A stretch of DNA of 46,451 nucleotides from JAHJFW01 sp964595075 (GCA_964595075.1 CAZQNT010000004.1:1-46451); one strand, 5' to 3'. Counted from the first letter of the stretch, positions 1-8,825 are shown. A program made the numbers and translations. Notes: generated by a model not told the origin, from the letters alone.

Positions 1-62
1 GACGGAAGAGCGATAAATGCCACGCTGGCAAGCAATAACAAGCTAAACAACGTAAATCTCAT
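1..62 (-). CDS. Partial gene, N-terminus of an exported protein
   Basis: An ATG (CAT at 60-62) opens a minus-strand frame that runs off the left edge. The 20 visible codons read MRFTLFSLLLLASVAFIALP, a short basic start followed by a hydrophobic stretch. This looks like a Sec signal peptide or a membrane anchor. It is divergent from the lysozyme-like gene at 149. Function cannot be judged from this fragment. Confidence 0.5.
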   Translation of the reverse strand, partial: MRFTLFSLLLLASVAFIALP

Positions 63-136
63 ACCTGATCTGGTACGTTTATATCGTATCACCCCAAACG
101 GAACATCGCCTACTGCCGTCTTCGGCTCCATTCTGC

Positions 137-142
137 TACACT
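137..142 (+). promoter_or_regulatory. -10 box giving a probable leaderless transcript
   Basis: TACACT preceded by TGC (extended -10) lies 6 nt before the ATG at 149, so transcription should start at or next to the start codon. No Shine-Dalgarno sequence can fit. The -35 region is weak (TGCCGT at 17 bp). Confidence 0.5.
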
Positions 143-148
143 CAATCC

Positions 149-1564
149 ATGCGAAAAGCTTTGGTTATTTTATGTTGCATTAGTCTGGTTTTGCCTACCA
201 CTCTTAACGCGGCGACTGGGACATCATCCCTTCCGGATGGTATCGATCTCAACCTCTTAATGTCGGACAACGACATGTTTGATCCGGCCGGTTTATCGCG
301 CGCAGGGCTTACGAATTTCCTTCGCTTAAAGGGAACTCTGGCGGATGCTCGCCTTCCGGATATCGACGGCGTTGTTAAACCTGTGCCGGATATTATTTGG
401 CGGGTTGCACAATCGTACAAAATAAATCCAAAATATCTGCTCGTTCTTATCCAAAAAGAACAATCTCTGGTGGAAGATCCGAGTCCGAGCGTCAACCAAT
501 TGGATTGGGCTGCTGGATATGGCGTTTGCGACAGCTGCTCTAAAAACGATCCTTCGATTCAAGAATTCAAAGGGTTTGCCTCGCAGATCGAGTGGGCCGC
601 GAAACAACATCGCGAAAAATATCTCATCCAGCTTCTCTCGCGCGGACTTACGATCGGCGGACAAGGGATAGGACAAACAGTCAACATCGACGGGGTCCCG
701 GTCACACCGGCGAACCATGCGACCGCCATGCTTTACAGTTACACACCGCACATCAGAGGAAATGTAAACCTTTGGAATATCTGGAAGCGATGGTTCAGCG
801 CCAAGTTTCCGGAAGGATCGGTTGTCCGCTCAATCGAAAATGGCACCACTTATCTCATCCGCTACGGAACAAAACGACCCTTCGCATCCCCTGCCGTTCT
901 CGCGTCAATGACGGACGAGAATAAGGCGCTTGAAGCTCATGAGAGAGATCTTGCCAATTATTCGGACGGCGCGCCTTTGAAATTTCCTACTTACTCCCTG
1001 CTTCGCGAACCGACAGGAAAAATCTACTTACTGACTTCTGATTCGAAGCGGCACATCGAAACCATGGCGGCATTTAAAAAATTCGGATTTAACGAGGATG
1101 AAATCGTGAATGTTGAAGAAAGCGATCTTGCCACATATTCCGATGGAGCAGCGATTACAAAGTCGACTGAATTTCCGCAAGGAGTTCTTATGAAAGCAAA
1201 AGGATCGCCCGGCGTTTGGTACGTCGAAGATGGAAAACGCCACGCTCTGGTTGATGCGATTCTTATTTCACTTTACTTCCATAGCCGGCGAATTATCAAC
1301 GTAAGCAAGACCGAATTAGCCGCATACGAAGAAGGAGAAAAATACGCGCTCCACGACGGCGAACTTGTAAAATCCGCCGACAATCCTGCCGTATTCGTTA
1401 TTGAAAACGGGTTGCGTCGACCAATTCCGTCAGGCGAAGTATTTGAAAGAGTCGGCTGGAAGTGGAAAAATATAGTTACGGTTCCAAGTCGCGTACTATC
1501 TATACATCAGCTTGGAGAACCGTTTCAGGTGCAAATAGAGCAGCGACTTGCGGCTGGAAGTTAG
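149..1564 (+). CDS. Secreted lysozyme-like protein with four C-terminal repeats
   Basis: The 471-aa product starts with a signal peptide (residues 1-21, hydrophobic then LNAA). Residues about 75-220 resemble a lysozyme/lytic-transglycosylase-like fold: helix IWRVAQSYKINPKYLL, then IQKEQSL with Glu104 as candidate catalytic acid, then AAGYGVC and YTPH. Residues about 230-450 hold four repeats of roughly 45-60 aa, each with an aromatic/aliphatic strand, a basic G.+R turn, a helix and often a Y.DG tail (units start near 232, 290, 355, 413). I infer a cell-wall-binding peptidoglycan-active enzyme or a surface protein; enzymatic activity is not proven. The start is supported by the -10 box 6 nt upstream. 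No operon partner is evident because a repeat block separates it from the next gene. Confidence 0.7.
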   Translation: MRKALVILCCISLVLPTTLNAATGTSSLPDGIDLNLLMSDNDMFDPAGLSRAGLTNFLRLKGTLADARLPDIDGVVKPVPDIIWRVAQSYKINPKYLLVLIQKEQSLVEDPSPSVNQLDWAAGYGVCDSCSKNDPSIQEFKGFASQIEWAAKQHREKYLIQLLSRGLTIGGQGIGQTVNIDGVPVTPANHATAMLYSYTPHIRGNVNLWNIWKRWFSAKFPEGSVVRSIENGTTYLIRYGTKRPFASPAVLASMTDENKALEAHERDLANYSDGAPLKFPTYSLLREPTGKIYLLTSDSKRHIETMAAFKKFGFNEDEIVNVEESDLATYSDGAAITKSTEFPQGVLMKAKGSPGVWYVEDGKRHALVDAILISLYFHSRRIINVSKTELAAYEEGEKYALHDGELVKSADNPAVFVIENGLRRPIPSGEVFERVGWKWKNIVTVPSRVLSIHQLGEPFQVQIEQRLAAGS

Positions 1565-1580
1565 TACGGAACCCCAGACC

Positions 1581-1637
1581 GGGGCGATCACAAGGATACG
1601 CCCCTACGAGAGGAGGGCGGGACAAGCCCGCCCCTAC
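1581..1637. repeat. Composite GC-rich palindromic repeat (R2 family)
   Basis: Two adjacent inverted units: GGGGCG...CGCCCC at 1581-1607, and a copy of the R2 palindrome with core GGGCGGGACAAGCCCGCCC at 1614-1637. R2 recurs at 9671, 20991, 40172 and 41636. Confidence 0.85.
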
Positions 1638-1639
1638 AA

Positions 1640-1667
1640 ACTACCAACTACTCACTACTCACTTCCC
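1640..1667. repeat. 7-bp periodic array (ACT-N4 units)
   Basis: Four consecutive heptamers, ACTACCA, ACTACTC, ACTACTC and ACTTCCC, each start with ACT. The array ends 5 nt before the ATG at 1673. It is one of several such arrays with different units in this window. Confidence 0.8.
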
Positions 1668-1672
1668 GAAAT

Positions 1673-2464
1673 ATGATTGTCTTCTCTGCAATAGTTCCGC
1701 ATTCGCCGCTGCTTCTGCCTTCAATCGGCAAGACGCATCGCGATAAATTGAGCGCAACGCTCTCGGCAATTTCGGATATTGAACAGGCGCTGTATCTGTC
1801 AAAAGCGGAAACCATCTGCTTGATAGCGCCGCATGGCGTGCGATATCCTGACGCTTTTAACGTAAATCTTGCGAGCAAATACGTCGGAAATTTGAAACAG
1901 TTCGGAGATTTCTCCACTACCGTCACGGCAAAAAGCGATTATCTGATGATCGATCGCATACAAAGAAAACTCCGTGCAGAAGGCGTGCCGTTTACGCTTA
2001 GCTCGAACGAAGAGCTGGATTATGGCTTTGCGGTTCCGCTTCTACTTCTCACCTCGCACCTCGCGTCTTGGAAACTCGTTCCAATCTCACCGTCCATGCA
2101 CGACGGAAAAGCGCACTTCGAATTCGGCAAACAATTAAAACGCGTGCTTCACTCGGAGGACGAACGCGTTGCCGTAATCGCAAGCGCCGACATGTCTCAC
2201 AAATTGAGCGCCGATGCGCCCGGAGGATTTGCGAAAGAAGGATCGATTTTTGACGCCGCGGTAAAAGAAAGTATAACGGCAAAAAATCCAAACGCGCTTT
2301 TGGCGCTTGACGCCCAAACTACAGAATCCGCCGCGCAATGCGCCTATCTGCCCGTCATTACTCTTCTCGGCGTTTTGGACGGAATGAATATAACGCCAAA
2401 AATACTTTCATACGAATCCCCTTTCGGCGTCGGTTATCTCACGGTAAGCTACGATCTTGCGTAG
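1673..2464 (+). CDS. LigB/MEMO-like protein (class III extradiol dioxygenase fold)
   Basis: The 263-aa product begins IVFSAIVPHSPLLLPSIG, typical of the LigB / AmmeMemoRadiSam-B (MEMO) superfamily. Other recognisable elements are LIAPHGVRYPDAF, LDYGFAVPLLLL, VAVIASADMSHKL and the C-terminal ESPFGVGYLTVSY. His9, His54 and the SADMSH segment are in positions used as metal or active-site ligands in this superfamily. Substrate is unknown; MEMO-like members are often not dioxygenases. The gene lies 7 nt upstream of the PriA-like gene, suggesting co-transcription. No Shine-Dalgarno sequence is visible; the upstream heptamer array almost touches the start codon. Confidence 0.75.
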   Translation: MIVFSAIVPHSPLLLPSIGKTHRDKLSATLSAISDIEQALYLSKAETICLIAPHGVRYPDAFNVNLASKYVGNLKQFGDFSTTVTAKSDYLMIDRIQRKLRAEGVPFTLSSNEELDYGFAVPLLLLTSHLASWKLVPISPSMHDGKAHFEFGKQLKRVLHSEDERVAVIASADMSHKLSADAPGGFAKEGSIFDAAVKESITAKNPNALLALDAQTTESAAQCAYLPVITLLGVLDGMNITPKILSYESPFGVGYLTVSYDLA

Positions 2465-2471
2465 CGATTAA

Positions 2472-4202
2472 ATGTCTTTCGTTTCAATCGTACCGAACAT
2501 AAGGACGCCGCTCGGAGTCGATGAATTTGATTATTCGATCGACGATAAATGCGGTCTTCGCGCAGGAGATCTGATCTTTGTTCCGTTTCGCCGCAAACAA
2601 ATCCTAGGTATTGTAACGTCAGTAATGTCAGAAAGCGCGTTTGCGGATAAGGCGGTGCTGCTGGTTGATCCGAGACCGATTCTACGCTTACCACCAACCA
2701 TTGTTCCTCTTTTGCGACACGCATCGCTCAGAACGTTCACGTCACGTCCGACTATCCTTCATTCGTGGCTTCGCAACATTCCGGCTCGTATACAAGCCAC
2801 TGTACACAGCGACGTATCTTTTGAAAAAGAAAAAATCAACTCAGCGGACATTACTGAATATACTGCAAACCGAGTTGAACGTATTTTATTTCATGCAAAA
2901 AGATCAACGGGACGAATTCTGCTACTGTCTCCGTGGCAACGCCGCACAGACGCGCTTGGCACAGCTCTCTCCGCTCCAACGCTTCATGCGGAAACGCCGA
3001 TTAAACAAGCATGGGAAAAATGGACTCGTTTCGTAAATGAACCCGATTCGATTCTTGTTGCAACGCGCGTTGGGGGTTGGCTCGCGGCCGTAGCGGATAC
3101 GGTGATTCTTGATGAACCGGAAAATGACGATTGGAAACAGGACGAACTTTCGCCGCGCATTGATACGCGCTGGCTTCTTGAAACAGCGAATCTGTTCAGG
3201 CCATCTCTCAACATAATACGCATCGGAACCACGCCTCAGCTGGCGGATCCTTCTGAAATTAAACAAATCACGATTCCGAAAATAGAGATTAAACAAGATT
3301 ACGTCGCGTGGGATTGGAAAGGAAAGTCGGAGATGGACGGCCTCCAGGAAAGATCACTTGCGCGTATCGAGGAAGCGCTCGAAGAAAAACGGCCGGTCAT
3401 AATTCTCCATCCGATCAAAGGAGACAGTTCGCGTCTTCAATGCCGCGGTTGCCGTTGGCAGGCATTGTGCCCGGAATGTAAAAACGCGCTAACTCAAGTG
3501 GAATCTCGCGGTTTATGCAGACGGTGCGGAGCGCGAGCGGATCTACCTGTGCAATGTCCGGTTTGCGCAAGCACGGATTTTTCTAGCGGTAGAGCAGGCA
3601 AAAATCGTCTTACCGCAAGAATCAATCTGAAATACGGAACACGAGTCGACGTAAGGGATTTGCAGGACTGGAATGCGACCTCCATACCGAGAGGATCTCT
3701 TGTGGTAATTACCGATACCTCTCTCATAGGTGGAATAAGCGAAGATATTCGCAAACGAGAACGTCTCCTAATATCATGGAGACGTATGGCATCGACCGTA
3801 GCGTACGCCCAAGGGCAGATCGTTGCGCAGGGGTCGGAGGAGCTGTTAGCGGAAGCGTGTATGTGGCTTACGGCTGAAGGAGTTCGGTCTTGCTGGAAAT
3901 CCGAATGGGACGAAAGAAAATCCTTTGGCTATCCCCCGGCCACTCAAAGAATCAAACTTCTGTTCAATGGATCCGAAGCTGAATCGCGACCTTTATCGGA
4001 ACAGCTCCGAAACGATCTGCCGGAATCTTGGATAGTTAGCGGACCGTTTCAGGTTCCTTACAGATCACGATCAAGAGGCGAACGCCAAGCGTTTCATATT
4101 CAACCACCAACTGATACTACGGAATCGCAAATTCTAACCCACTTGGAACCCTTCGCAAAAAACTGTACTATCGATCTTGACCCGATCTCCTTTTTCATGT
4201 AA
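2472..4202 (+). CDS. priA: PriA-like primosomal protein lacking Walker A
   Basis: The 576-aa product is shorter than a typical PriA (about 700-800 aa). The N-terminus (1-105) matches the PriA DNA-binding region (FDYSI...GLRAGDLIFVPFRRKQILGIV). Eight cysteines at 324, 327, 333, 336, 349, 352, 362 and 365 form the two zinc sites of PriA. The C-terminus (WKSEWDERKSFGYPPATQRIKLLF) is also PriA-like. The helicase core is decayed: where TGSGKT is expected the sequence reads HAKRSTGRILLLSP, and the DEEH box reads DEPEN at 214-218. I infer a structural restart/primosome factor without ATP-driven unwinding. It is 9 nt upstream of def, a classic priA-def-fmt order, which supports the identity. Confidence 0.8.
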   Translation: MSFVSIVPNIRTPLGVDEFDYSIDDKCGLRAGDLIFVPFRRKQILGIVTSVMSESAFADKAVLLVDPRPILRLPPTIVPLLRHASLRTFTSRPTILHSWLRNIPARIQATVHSDVSFEKEKINSADITEYTANRVERILFHAKRSTGRILLLSPWQRRTDALGTALSAPTLHAETPIKQAWEKWTRFVNEPDSILVATRVGGWLAAVADTVILDEPENDDWKQDELSPRIDTRWLLETANLFRPSLNIIRIGTTPQLADPSEIKQITIPKIEIKQDYVAWDWKGKSEMDGLQERSLARIEEALEEKRPVIILHPIKGDSSRLQCRGCRWQALCPECKNALTQVESRGLCRRCGARADLPVQCPVCASTDFSSGRAGKNRLTARINLKYGTRVDVRDLQDWNATSIPRGSLVVITDTSLIGGISEDIRKRERLLISWRRMASTVAYAQGQIVAQGSEELLAEACMWLTAEGVRSCWKSEWDERKSFGYPPATQRIKLLFNGSEAESRPLSEQLRNDLPESWIVSGPFQVPYRSRSRGERQAFHIQPPTDTTESQILTHLEPFAKNCTIDLDPISFFM

Positions 4203-4211
4203 TGACACAGT

Positions 4212-4685
4212 ATGAAAGTACTCGCTCATCCAAACCCGTCTCTACGAGAGCCATCGGTAGACGTAGATTTAAAAACCGTTGGAACGCCGGAGTTCCAAGC
4301 ATTTCTTGATGAGCTGATCGAGACCATGTTCGAGTACGACGGTGTTGGAATCGCGGCTCCTCAAGTCGGAAAAAACATCAGAGTTTTTATTGTTAATCAA
4401 CATTCAAAAGGGGTAGTTTACATTAACCCAAAAATCACTTACACGTCGGATGCTAACGTCTCCGGCGAGGAAGGATGCCTCAGCGTTCCGGAAGTTTGGG
4501 GAATAGTCGAGCGAGCAAAAAAAATAAAAGTCGAAGCGTATGATCGTCATGCGCGTAAAGTTGCGCTAGACTGCAAAGGACTGGAATCTGTAATATTTCA
4601 ACACGAAATAGACCATTTGGACGGCATACTCTTTATTGATAAAGTAAAAGAGTTCACAAAAGGAAAAGACAAAATCAAGGTATAA
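4212..4685 (+). CDS. def: Peptide deformylase
   Basis: The 157-aa enzyme removes the N-formyl group from nascent proteins. All three family motifs are present: GVGIAAPQVG, EEGCLSVP (metal-ligand Cys) and QHEIDHLDG (HEXXH with catalytic Glu and two His ligands). Length is normal for the family. It sits between priA and fmt, the usual arrangement coupling formylation and deformylation. The start at 4212 follows the priA stop by 9 nt; no clear Shine-Dalgarno sequence is visible, so translation may be coupled to priA. Confidence 0.97.
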   Translation: MKVLAHPNPSLREPSVDVDLKTVGTPEFQAFLDELIETMFEYDGVGIAAPQVGKNIRVFIVNQHSKGVVYINPKITYTSDANVSGEEGCLSVPEVWGIVERAKKIKVEAYDRHARKVALDCKGLESVIFQHEIDHLDGILFIDKVKEFTKGKDKIKV

Positions 4686-4700
4686 TAGTAGTAGCCCAAC

Positions 4701-4735
4701 ACCTGAAACCTGATATCTGAAACCTGAAACCCACC
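4701..4735. repeat. 7-bp periodic array (ACCTGAA-type units)
   Basis: Five heptamers, ACCTGAA, ACCTGAT, ATCTGAA, ACCTGAA and ACCCACC, fill most of the gap between def and fmt. Period is 7 as in the other arrays but the core differs (CTGA). Confidence 0.8.
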
Positions 4736-4742
4736 CTCTCAC

Positions 4743-5675
4743 ATGCATCGCGTAATCTTCTTTGGAACATCGGATTTTGCGGTACCGCATCTTGATGCGT
4801 TGATTAAGGATAAAGATCTTCACGTCGTAGCCGTCGTAACGCAACCAGACAAACCGGTAGGTCGACACGCGGTTAATACTCCCCCTCCCGTTAAAACATT
4901 GGCGCTGCAATACAGCATCCCTGTGTTTCAACCGACGAAACTTCTTGAATTGAAAGAGCTGGAATCTTTTCAAGCGCTACTGGATCCGCGTCCTGACGTC
5001 GGAGTTGTTGTTGCGTATGGAAAGATTCTACCGCAATGGATTTTAGAAATCCCGATACATGGAATAGTGAACGTCCACGCGTCACTTCTTCCACGCCACC
5101 GCGGTCCGTCACCGATACATGCGACCATCGCCGCAGGAGACGCGATGTCCGGAATTTCGATAATGCTGATCGACGAGATGATGGATCACGGCCCGATTCT
5201 CGCAACCGAAGAAGAGGAACTATTTCCAAACGATACGGTCGGAGAGCTTCAAACACGCCTGGCGAGTCTCGGCGCAAAATCCCTCACCTCAACAATCAAA
5301 GAATACCTAAACGGAACATTGACGCCAAAAGAACAGGATCACTCCAAAGCCACATACTGTAAAATACTAACAAGAGAAAACGGAAAACTCGACTGGAACA
5401 TGACAGCGCCAGAGATCGAACGGCTCATAAGGGCATACGATCCATGGCCGGGAACATGGATGGACTTGAATGGAAAACGTCTCAAGATACTTAAGGCGCG
5501 CGTAAGTCCAAACGACTCATCCTACCCAATCGGCGCAAGGTTCCTGTGGAAAGGCCGCCCAATCATCAAATGCGGCCAATGCACAGTTCTTGAACTTGAA
5601 CTCGTCCAACCGGAGGGAAAAAAACCCATGACCGGAACGGAATTCGTCAGGGGCAGTAGAGAATGGATAAAATAA
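4743..5675 (+). CDS. fmt: Methionyl-tRNA formyltransferase
   Basis: The 310-aa enzyme transfers the formyl group from 10-formyl-tetrahydrofolate to Met-tRNAfMet. The formyltransferase domain (about 1-200) starts RVIFFGTSDFAVPHLDAL and contains VVTQPDKPVGR and the catalytic segment NVHASLLPRHRGPSPIH, with Asn and His in place. It continues with GISIMLIDEMMDHGPIL. The C-terminal OB-like domain includes IRAYDPWPGTW and LKILKA. Length and order are normal. It follows def; the heptamer array lies just upstream of the start codon. FolD, which supplies formyl-folate, is also in this window at 43819. Confidence 0.97.
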   Translation: MHRVIFFGTSDFAVPHLDALIKDKDLHVVAVVTQPDKPVGRHAVNTPPPVKTLALQYSIPVFQPTKLLELKELESFQALLDPRPDVGVVVAYGKILPQWILEIPIHGIVNVHASLLPRHRGPSPIHATIAAGDAMSGISIMLIDEMMDHGPILATEEEELFPNDTVGELQTRLASLGAKSLTSTIKEYLNGTLTPKEQDHSKATYCKILTRENGKLDWNMTAPEIERLIRAYDPWPGTWMDLNGKRLKILKARVSPNDSSYPIGARFLWKGRPIIKCGQCTVLELELVQPEGKKPMTGTEFVRGSREWIK

Positions 5676-5701
5676 CCCAAGTGAAGGGATTTATGTATTA
5701 T

Positions 5702-5745
5702 CCTCCCCCTTAATCATAAGGGGGAGTTAGAGGGGGTTATTCCCC
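5702..5745. repeat. R5 repeat, TCCCCCTTAAT palindrome
   Basis: A hairpin CTCCCCCTTAATCATAAGGGGGAG-like unit followed by TTAGAGGGGGTTATTCCCC. An almost identical copy lies at 19958-20003. Here it contains the stop codon and last residues (GITPSNSPL) of the minus-strand gene ending at 5714. Confidence 0.85.
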
Positions 5746-8011
5746 GTATTTCTTTTCCTTTTGACGACCTGATATATCCCTCCGCCGCCAACAAAAATCC
5801 AAACCCTAACGGGTGGTTGAGATATGGAGTGAACACGTGGAGGACGGCGAGCGCTACGAGCGATGAGACAAAACCGGCGCGGATCCAAAATGGTTCATGG
5901 AGTTTCCAAAGACGGGTCATCAAAGAGACCAAAAGCCACAACATCACCGGAATACCGAGAATCCCGAACTTTATCCAATGATCAAGCCATCCCCATTCAA
6001 AAGCGTACGTTGTGTAATTCCCGTCCTGATTTTTCTCCAATATGCGAGGGTCCTTTGTTTGATACGTTACAGTGGCGCCGAAACCGGAACCAAGAATAGG
6101 TGCCTGTTTGATTTTTGAAATTAAAACAGGAAACATGTTCCAACGACTGACAGCGGCCGCATCTGTAACGGACCCTCTCGAACCGAACGATGTGGCTATA
6201 GATTCTACTACAACTTTTGGAATTGGGAACGACAGTACCGCGTAAATCAATGCAAACGCAACAATAAATCCGACGGCAATTCGTGAAATGAATACAATAA
6301 TGTCATTTTTTCCAATATCCTTCCACAGCAAAAACGCTAAAACAGACAGCCCTGCGAATAACCCGATCCAAAAACTCCGCGACAAACTTATTAAAATTGA
6401 AACGCATGAAAGAATCAGCAAGGCGAGTCTCGTACGTGTCGCGGAAAGACTGAAAATAAGTCCGGAAATCGCATATACCTGTGATTGTACGAAGATCCTA
6501 AACAGATTTCCGGATATTAAAGTCACCTCGCCCACTCCTGTGCGACGAACCCAAAGATAGAGTGGACGTGACAGAGAGTGTATTCCGTGCGACCAAACGT
6601 ATAGGAGCGTCAGAGTCTTGATCGGAAGCCATAACAACGCAGCATATATCGCTTGTCCTGCGTGATGCCTAAGACGCTCTCCGCTACGTGACGCAATATC
6701 CAAAACAGGAAGTAACAAAATTAAAAAACCCCACGCGTTCGCGTCTTGAACAATATATTGATTCTTCAACCACATCCCTCTCATCACCCCCCACACGCAC
6801 AACCCGCCTAAACTCAACCAAGGCCACATACTCCGACGTTCAACGTCGGAGGTCAATCTTCCGACGTTGAACGTCGAAAGATTTAGCCAACCTAGGAAAA
6901 ACGCTGCTGTCATGACTATTCTTATGGAAATGCCGCCGTCAACTTCCCAACCGTTTGGAATTTTGAATAGAGCTCCCTTGGATCCTATGGCGAGCTCGAG
7001 CAGCAAAACAGCAAGTCCGAGCTCCGGTTTTTTCCGTGCCAGTACGAACATTGAGATCCCGGCAATGATCGTCACGAGCCCGCGTGGAATCGGTTCAAAA
7101 ACCGTAATAAGCGATAAAGTCTCGATCGCAATTATTCCAAGAAACCAGTAAATCCATTGGGATTCGGGTTTGTTTCTAATATCGATCAATTTGGCCTGCA
7201 AAAGTGACACGGGGCTTAGTGTCTTAATAACTCGCGCCTTCCATCCGGCGTGCCATTTCATGAAATATTTGATCAAACTTTCATTAAACATCTCCTGCCT
7301 CGTAGTTGACATTACTTGAGCAAAGGATGTGCCTCCGTGATGGATGACCCGTACCGACGGTTCGTACAAAACTTGCCATCCTCGTTCTACCGCGCGTCTG
7401 CAGTAATCCACTTCTTCAAACCAGATGAAGTACCGCTCATCCAAACCGCCTATATCATCCATGAGAGAGCGTCTGATCAAAAAGCACGCGCCCATGACTT
7501 GATCGACTACGCCCTTATATTCCCCCTTTGAAAGCGGAAAGAAATATCGGCGAAAAAGACGCGGTAAAATATGATGAAGTTTCAACAAAATCCCCGCCTG
7601 ATTCCACACGCTTGGAAAGCGACGGACGCTGTGCTGAAGGCTGCTGTCGAAATTCGTAAGTTTGGGTCCGATAATTCCTGCTCTCGGATGGCTATCAGCT
7701 ACTTTTACTAGATTTAGTAGTGATCCTTTCGGACATTCCGTGTCAGGATTTAGCAGCAAGACGTACCGAGAATCAAACCCTGCAATCCCCTGATTACATG
7801 CTTTTGCAAAACCCCGATTGTCGGCGTTCGGAATCACCCTAACAGTTGATCCGATCTGCCGAGCTATTTGAACGCTCGCGTCCTGCGAGGCGTTATCAAC
7901 GACCACAACCTCCCAATCCAAACCGCTGCAAGCGGATTCGAGTGACCTTAAACAACGCTCGAGATGTTTCTCGACGTTCCATGAAACGATGACAATGCGG
8001 AGGTCTTTCAT
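5714..8011 (-). CDS. Fusion: GT2 glycosyltransferase + O-antigen-ligase-like membrane domain
   Basis: The 765-aa product has two parts. Residues 1-270 are a family 2 glycosyltransferase: IVIVSWNVEKHLERCLRSL, VVVDNASQDAS, NADNRGFAKACNQG, LLNPDTECP (DXD-like) and GACFLIRRSLMDDIGGLDERYFIWFEEVDYCRRA. Residues about 290-750 contain many hydrophobic helices and resemble O-antigen ligase/polymerase membrane proteins, with a large loop near AAAVSRWNMFPVL...PILGSGFGAT. It is the last gene of a glycan locus (flippase, GT4, GT2, this gene). I infer that it adds a sugar and also ligates or polymerises the glycan at the membrane; the acceptor is unknown. Residues about 377-394 are encoded by a palindromic repeat, and the last nine residues come from R5. 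Confidence 0.82.
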   Translation of the reverse strand: MKDLRIVIVSWNVEKHLERCLRSLESACSGLDWEVVVVDNASQDASVQIARQIGSTVRVIPNADNRGFAKACNQGIAGFDSRYVLLLNPDTECPKGSLLNLVKVADSHPRAGIIGPKLTNFDSSLQHSVRRFPSVWNQAGILLKLHHILPRLFRRYFFPLSKGEYKGVVDQVMGACFLIRRSLMDDIGGLDERYFIWFEEVDYCRRAVERGWQVLYEPSVRVIHHGGTSFAQVMSTTRQEMFNESLIKYFMKWHAGWKARVIKTLSPVSLLQAKLIDIRNKPESQWIYWFLGIIAIETLSLITVFEPIPRGLVTIIAGISMFVLARKKPELGLAVLLLELAIGSKGALFKIPNGWEVDGGISIRIVMTAAFFLGWLNLSTFNVGRLTSDVERRSMWPWLSLGGLCVWGVMRGMWLKNQYIVQDANAWGFLILLLPVLDIASRSGERLRHHAGQAIYAALLWLPIKTLTLLYVWSHGIHSLSRPLYLWVRRTGVGEVTLISGNLFRIFVQSQVYAISGLIFSLSATRTRLALLILSCVSILISLSRSFWIGLFAGLSVLAFLLWKDIGKNDIIVFISRIAVGFIVAFALIYAVLSFPIPKVVVESIATSFGSRGSVTDAAAVSRWNMFPVLISKIKQAPILGSGFGATVTYQTKDPRILEKNQDGNYTTYAFEWGWLDHWIKFGILGIPVMLWLLVSLMTRLWKLHEPFWIRAGFVSSLVALAVLHVFTPYLNHPLGFGFLLAAEGYIRSSKGKEIRGITPSNSPL
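6831..6880. repeat. In-gene palindromic pair (CCGACGTTCAACGTCGG)
   Basis: Two palindromic units, 6831-6851 and 6859-6880, sit inside the GT2/ligase gene and keep the frame (reading TFNVGRLTSDVERR between membrane helices). This looks like a repeat inserted in a tolerated loop. Confidence 0.75.
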
Positions 8012-8019
8012 GAAATAAA

Positions 8020-8736
8020 TTATATTCCGTGTTTCTTTTGTATAATATTTCTCGCCTCGTTATATTTAACTATCTCTTTAGGAACAAATCCAAAAAGTCT
8101 CCACGGAATTTTATACATGAATTTCGGCAGCCATCTGCTCATACCTTCTTTGCGCGGCTCGACATAAAAAAGATCTTCATCGACCCATACACCAACGCCA
8201 CCGCGCTCTGCGATCGTAAGCCACAAATCCCAATCTTGGAATCTCGTCAGAGTCTCATCAAATCCAGGAAACGCGGATCGTCGAATGAGAGATGATGTAT
8301 GAATAAAATTATTGTTCTTTAGCGCGGCGACATCGAACGGTCTGCCACGAAAACGTTTCGTTCCCCAAAAAAAGTTAGAATAGGAAAAAACCGCATCAGT
8401 ATTTTGTAAAAGCGCGCCTTGAAGTACCTGAAGCGCCGTTGGCTGGAGAATCGCGTCAGCATCTAGAAACAGGAAGAAATCGCCTCCTGCCGAAGCGGCG
8501 CCTAGATTTCTTGCGTAGGGTGCGCCTTTGTTTGCTTTGAGAGTTATAAGTGTAATCGGGAGAATTTGCGAGACTTCACTAACAGCAACACTGGGATCGT
8601 CGCTAGAACCATCGTTAACAACTATCACTTCAAATGGTTTGAGCGTCTGAACCGATAGACCCTCTAGCGCGCGTCGTAAAATATCCGCGTGGTTGTAGCA
8701 CGGGATGATGACGGAAATGCGTGAGATTTCAGACAT
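8020..8736 (-). CDS. Family 2 glycosyltransferase
   Basis: From the ATG at 8736 the product is 238 aa and starts MSEISRISVIIPCYNHADIL, a normal GT2 N-terminus. Motifs: VIVVNDGSSDD, LKANKGAPYARNLGA, FLFLDADAILQP (DXD, metal and nucleotide-sugar binding) and FDETLTRFQDWDLWLTIAERG (acceptor-site region). The frame stays open upstream to 8859, but that stretch is a 7-bp repeat array and gives an implausible N-terminus, so I reject the longer form. It lies between the GT4 gene and the GT2/ligase gene and probably acts in the same glycan pathway. The donor sugar cannot be told. Confidence 0.88.
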   Translation of the reverse strand: MSEISRISVIIPCYNHADILRRALEGLSVQTLKPFEVIVVNDGSSDDPSVAVSEVSQILPITLITLKANKGAPYARNLGAASAGGDFFLFLDADAILQPTALQVLQGALLQNTDAVFSYSNFFWGTKRFRGRPFDVAALKNNNFIHTSSLIRRSAFPGFDETLTRFQDWDLWLTIAERGGVGVWVDEDLFYVEPRKEGMSRWLPKFMYKIPWRLFGFVPKEIVKYNEARNIIQKKHGI

Positions 8737-8741
8737 ACAAG

Positions 8742-8823
8742 TTCTCAGTGCACAGTTCTCAGTTACAGACCACACTACGCACTTTACACTGAGTGTTGAG
8801 TGTTTAGTGCTGAGTACTGAGTG
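8742..8823. repeat. Long 7-bp periodic array between glycosyltransferase genes
   Basis: About 12 heptamers with no break in period. The left part reads TTCTCAG, TGCACAG, TTCTCAG, TTACAGA; the middle has three units ending in ACT (CCACACT, ACGCACT, TTACACT); the right part reads CTGAGTG, TTGAGTG, TTTAGTG, CTGAGTA, CTGAGTG. In other words AGT-N4 units switch to N4-ACT units and back. Confidence 0.85.
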
Positions 8824-8825
8824 TG

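Noticed and set aside
4682..4687. Perfect TATAAT just after def as an fmt promoter.
   Set aside because: It is made by the last codons and the stop of def, and no -35 lies at 16-18 bp. It may still act weakly.
8742..8823. Heptamer arrays as CRISPR repeats.
   Set aside because: Units are 7 bp with no spacers, and no cas gene is present.
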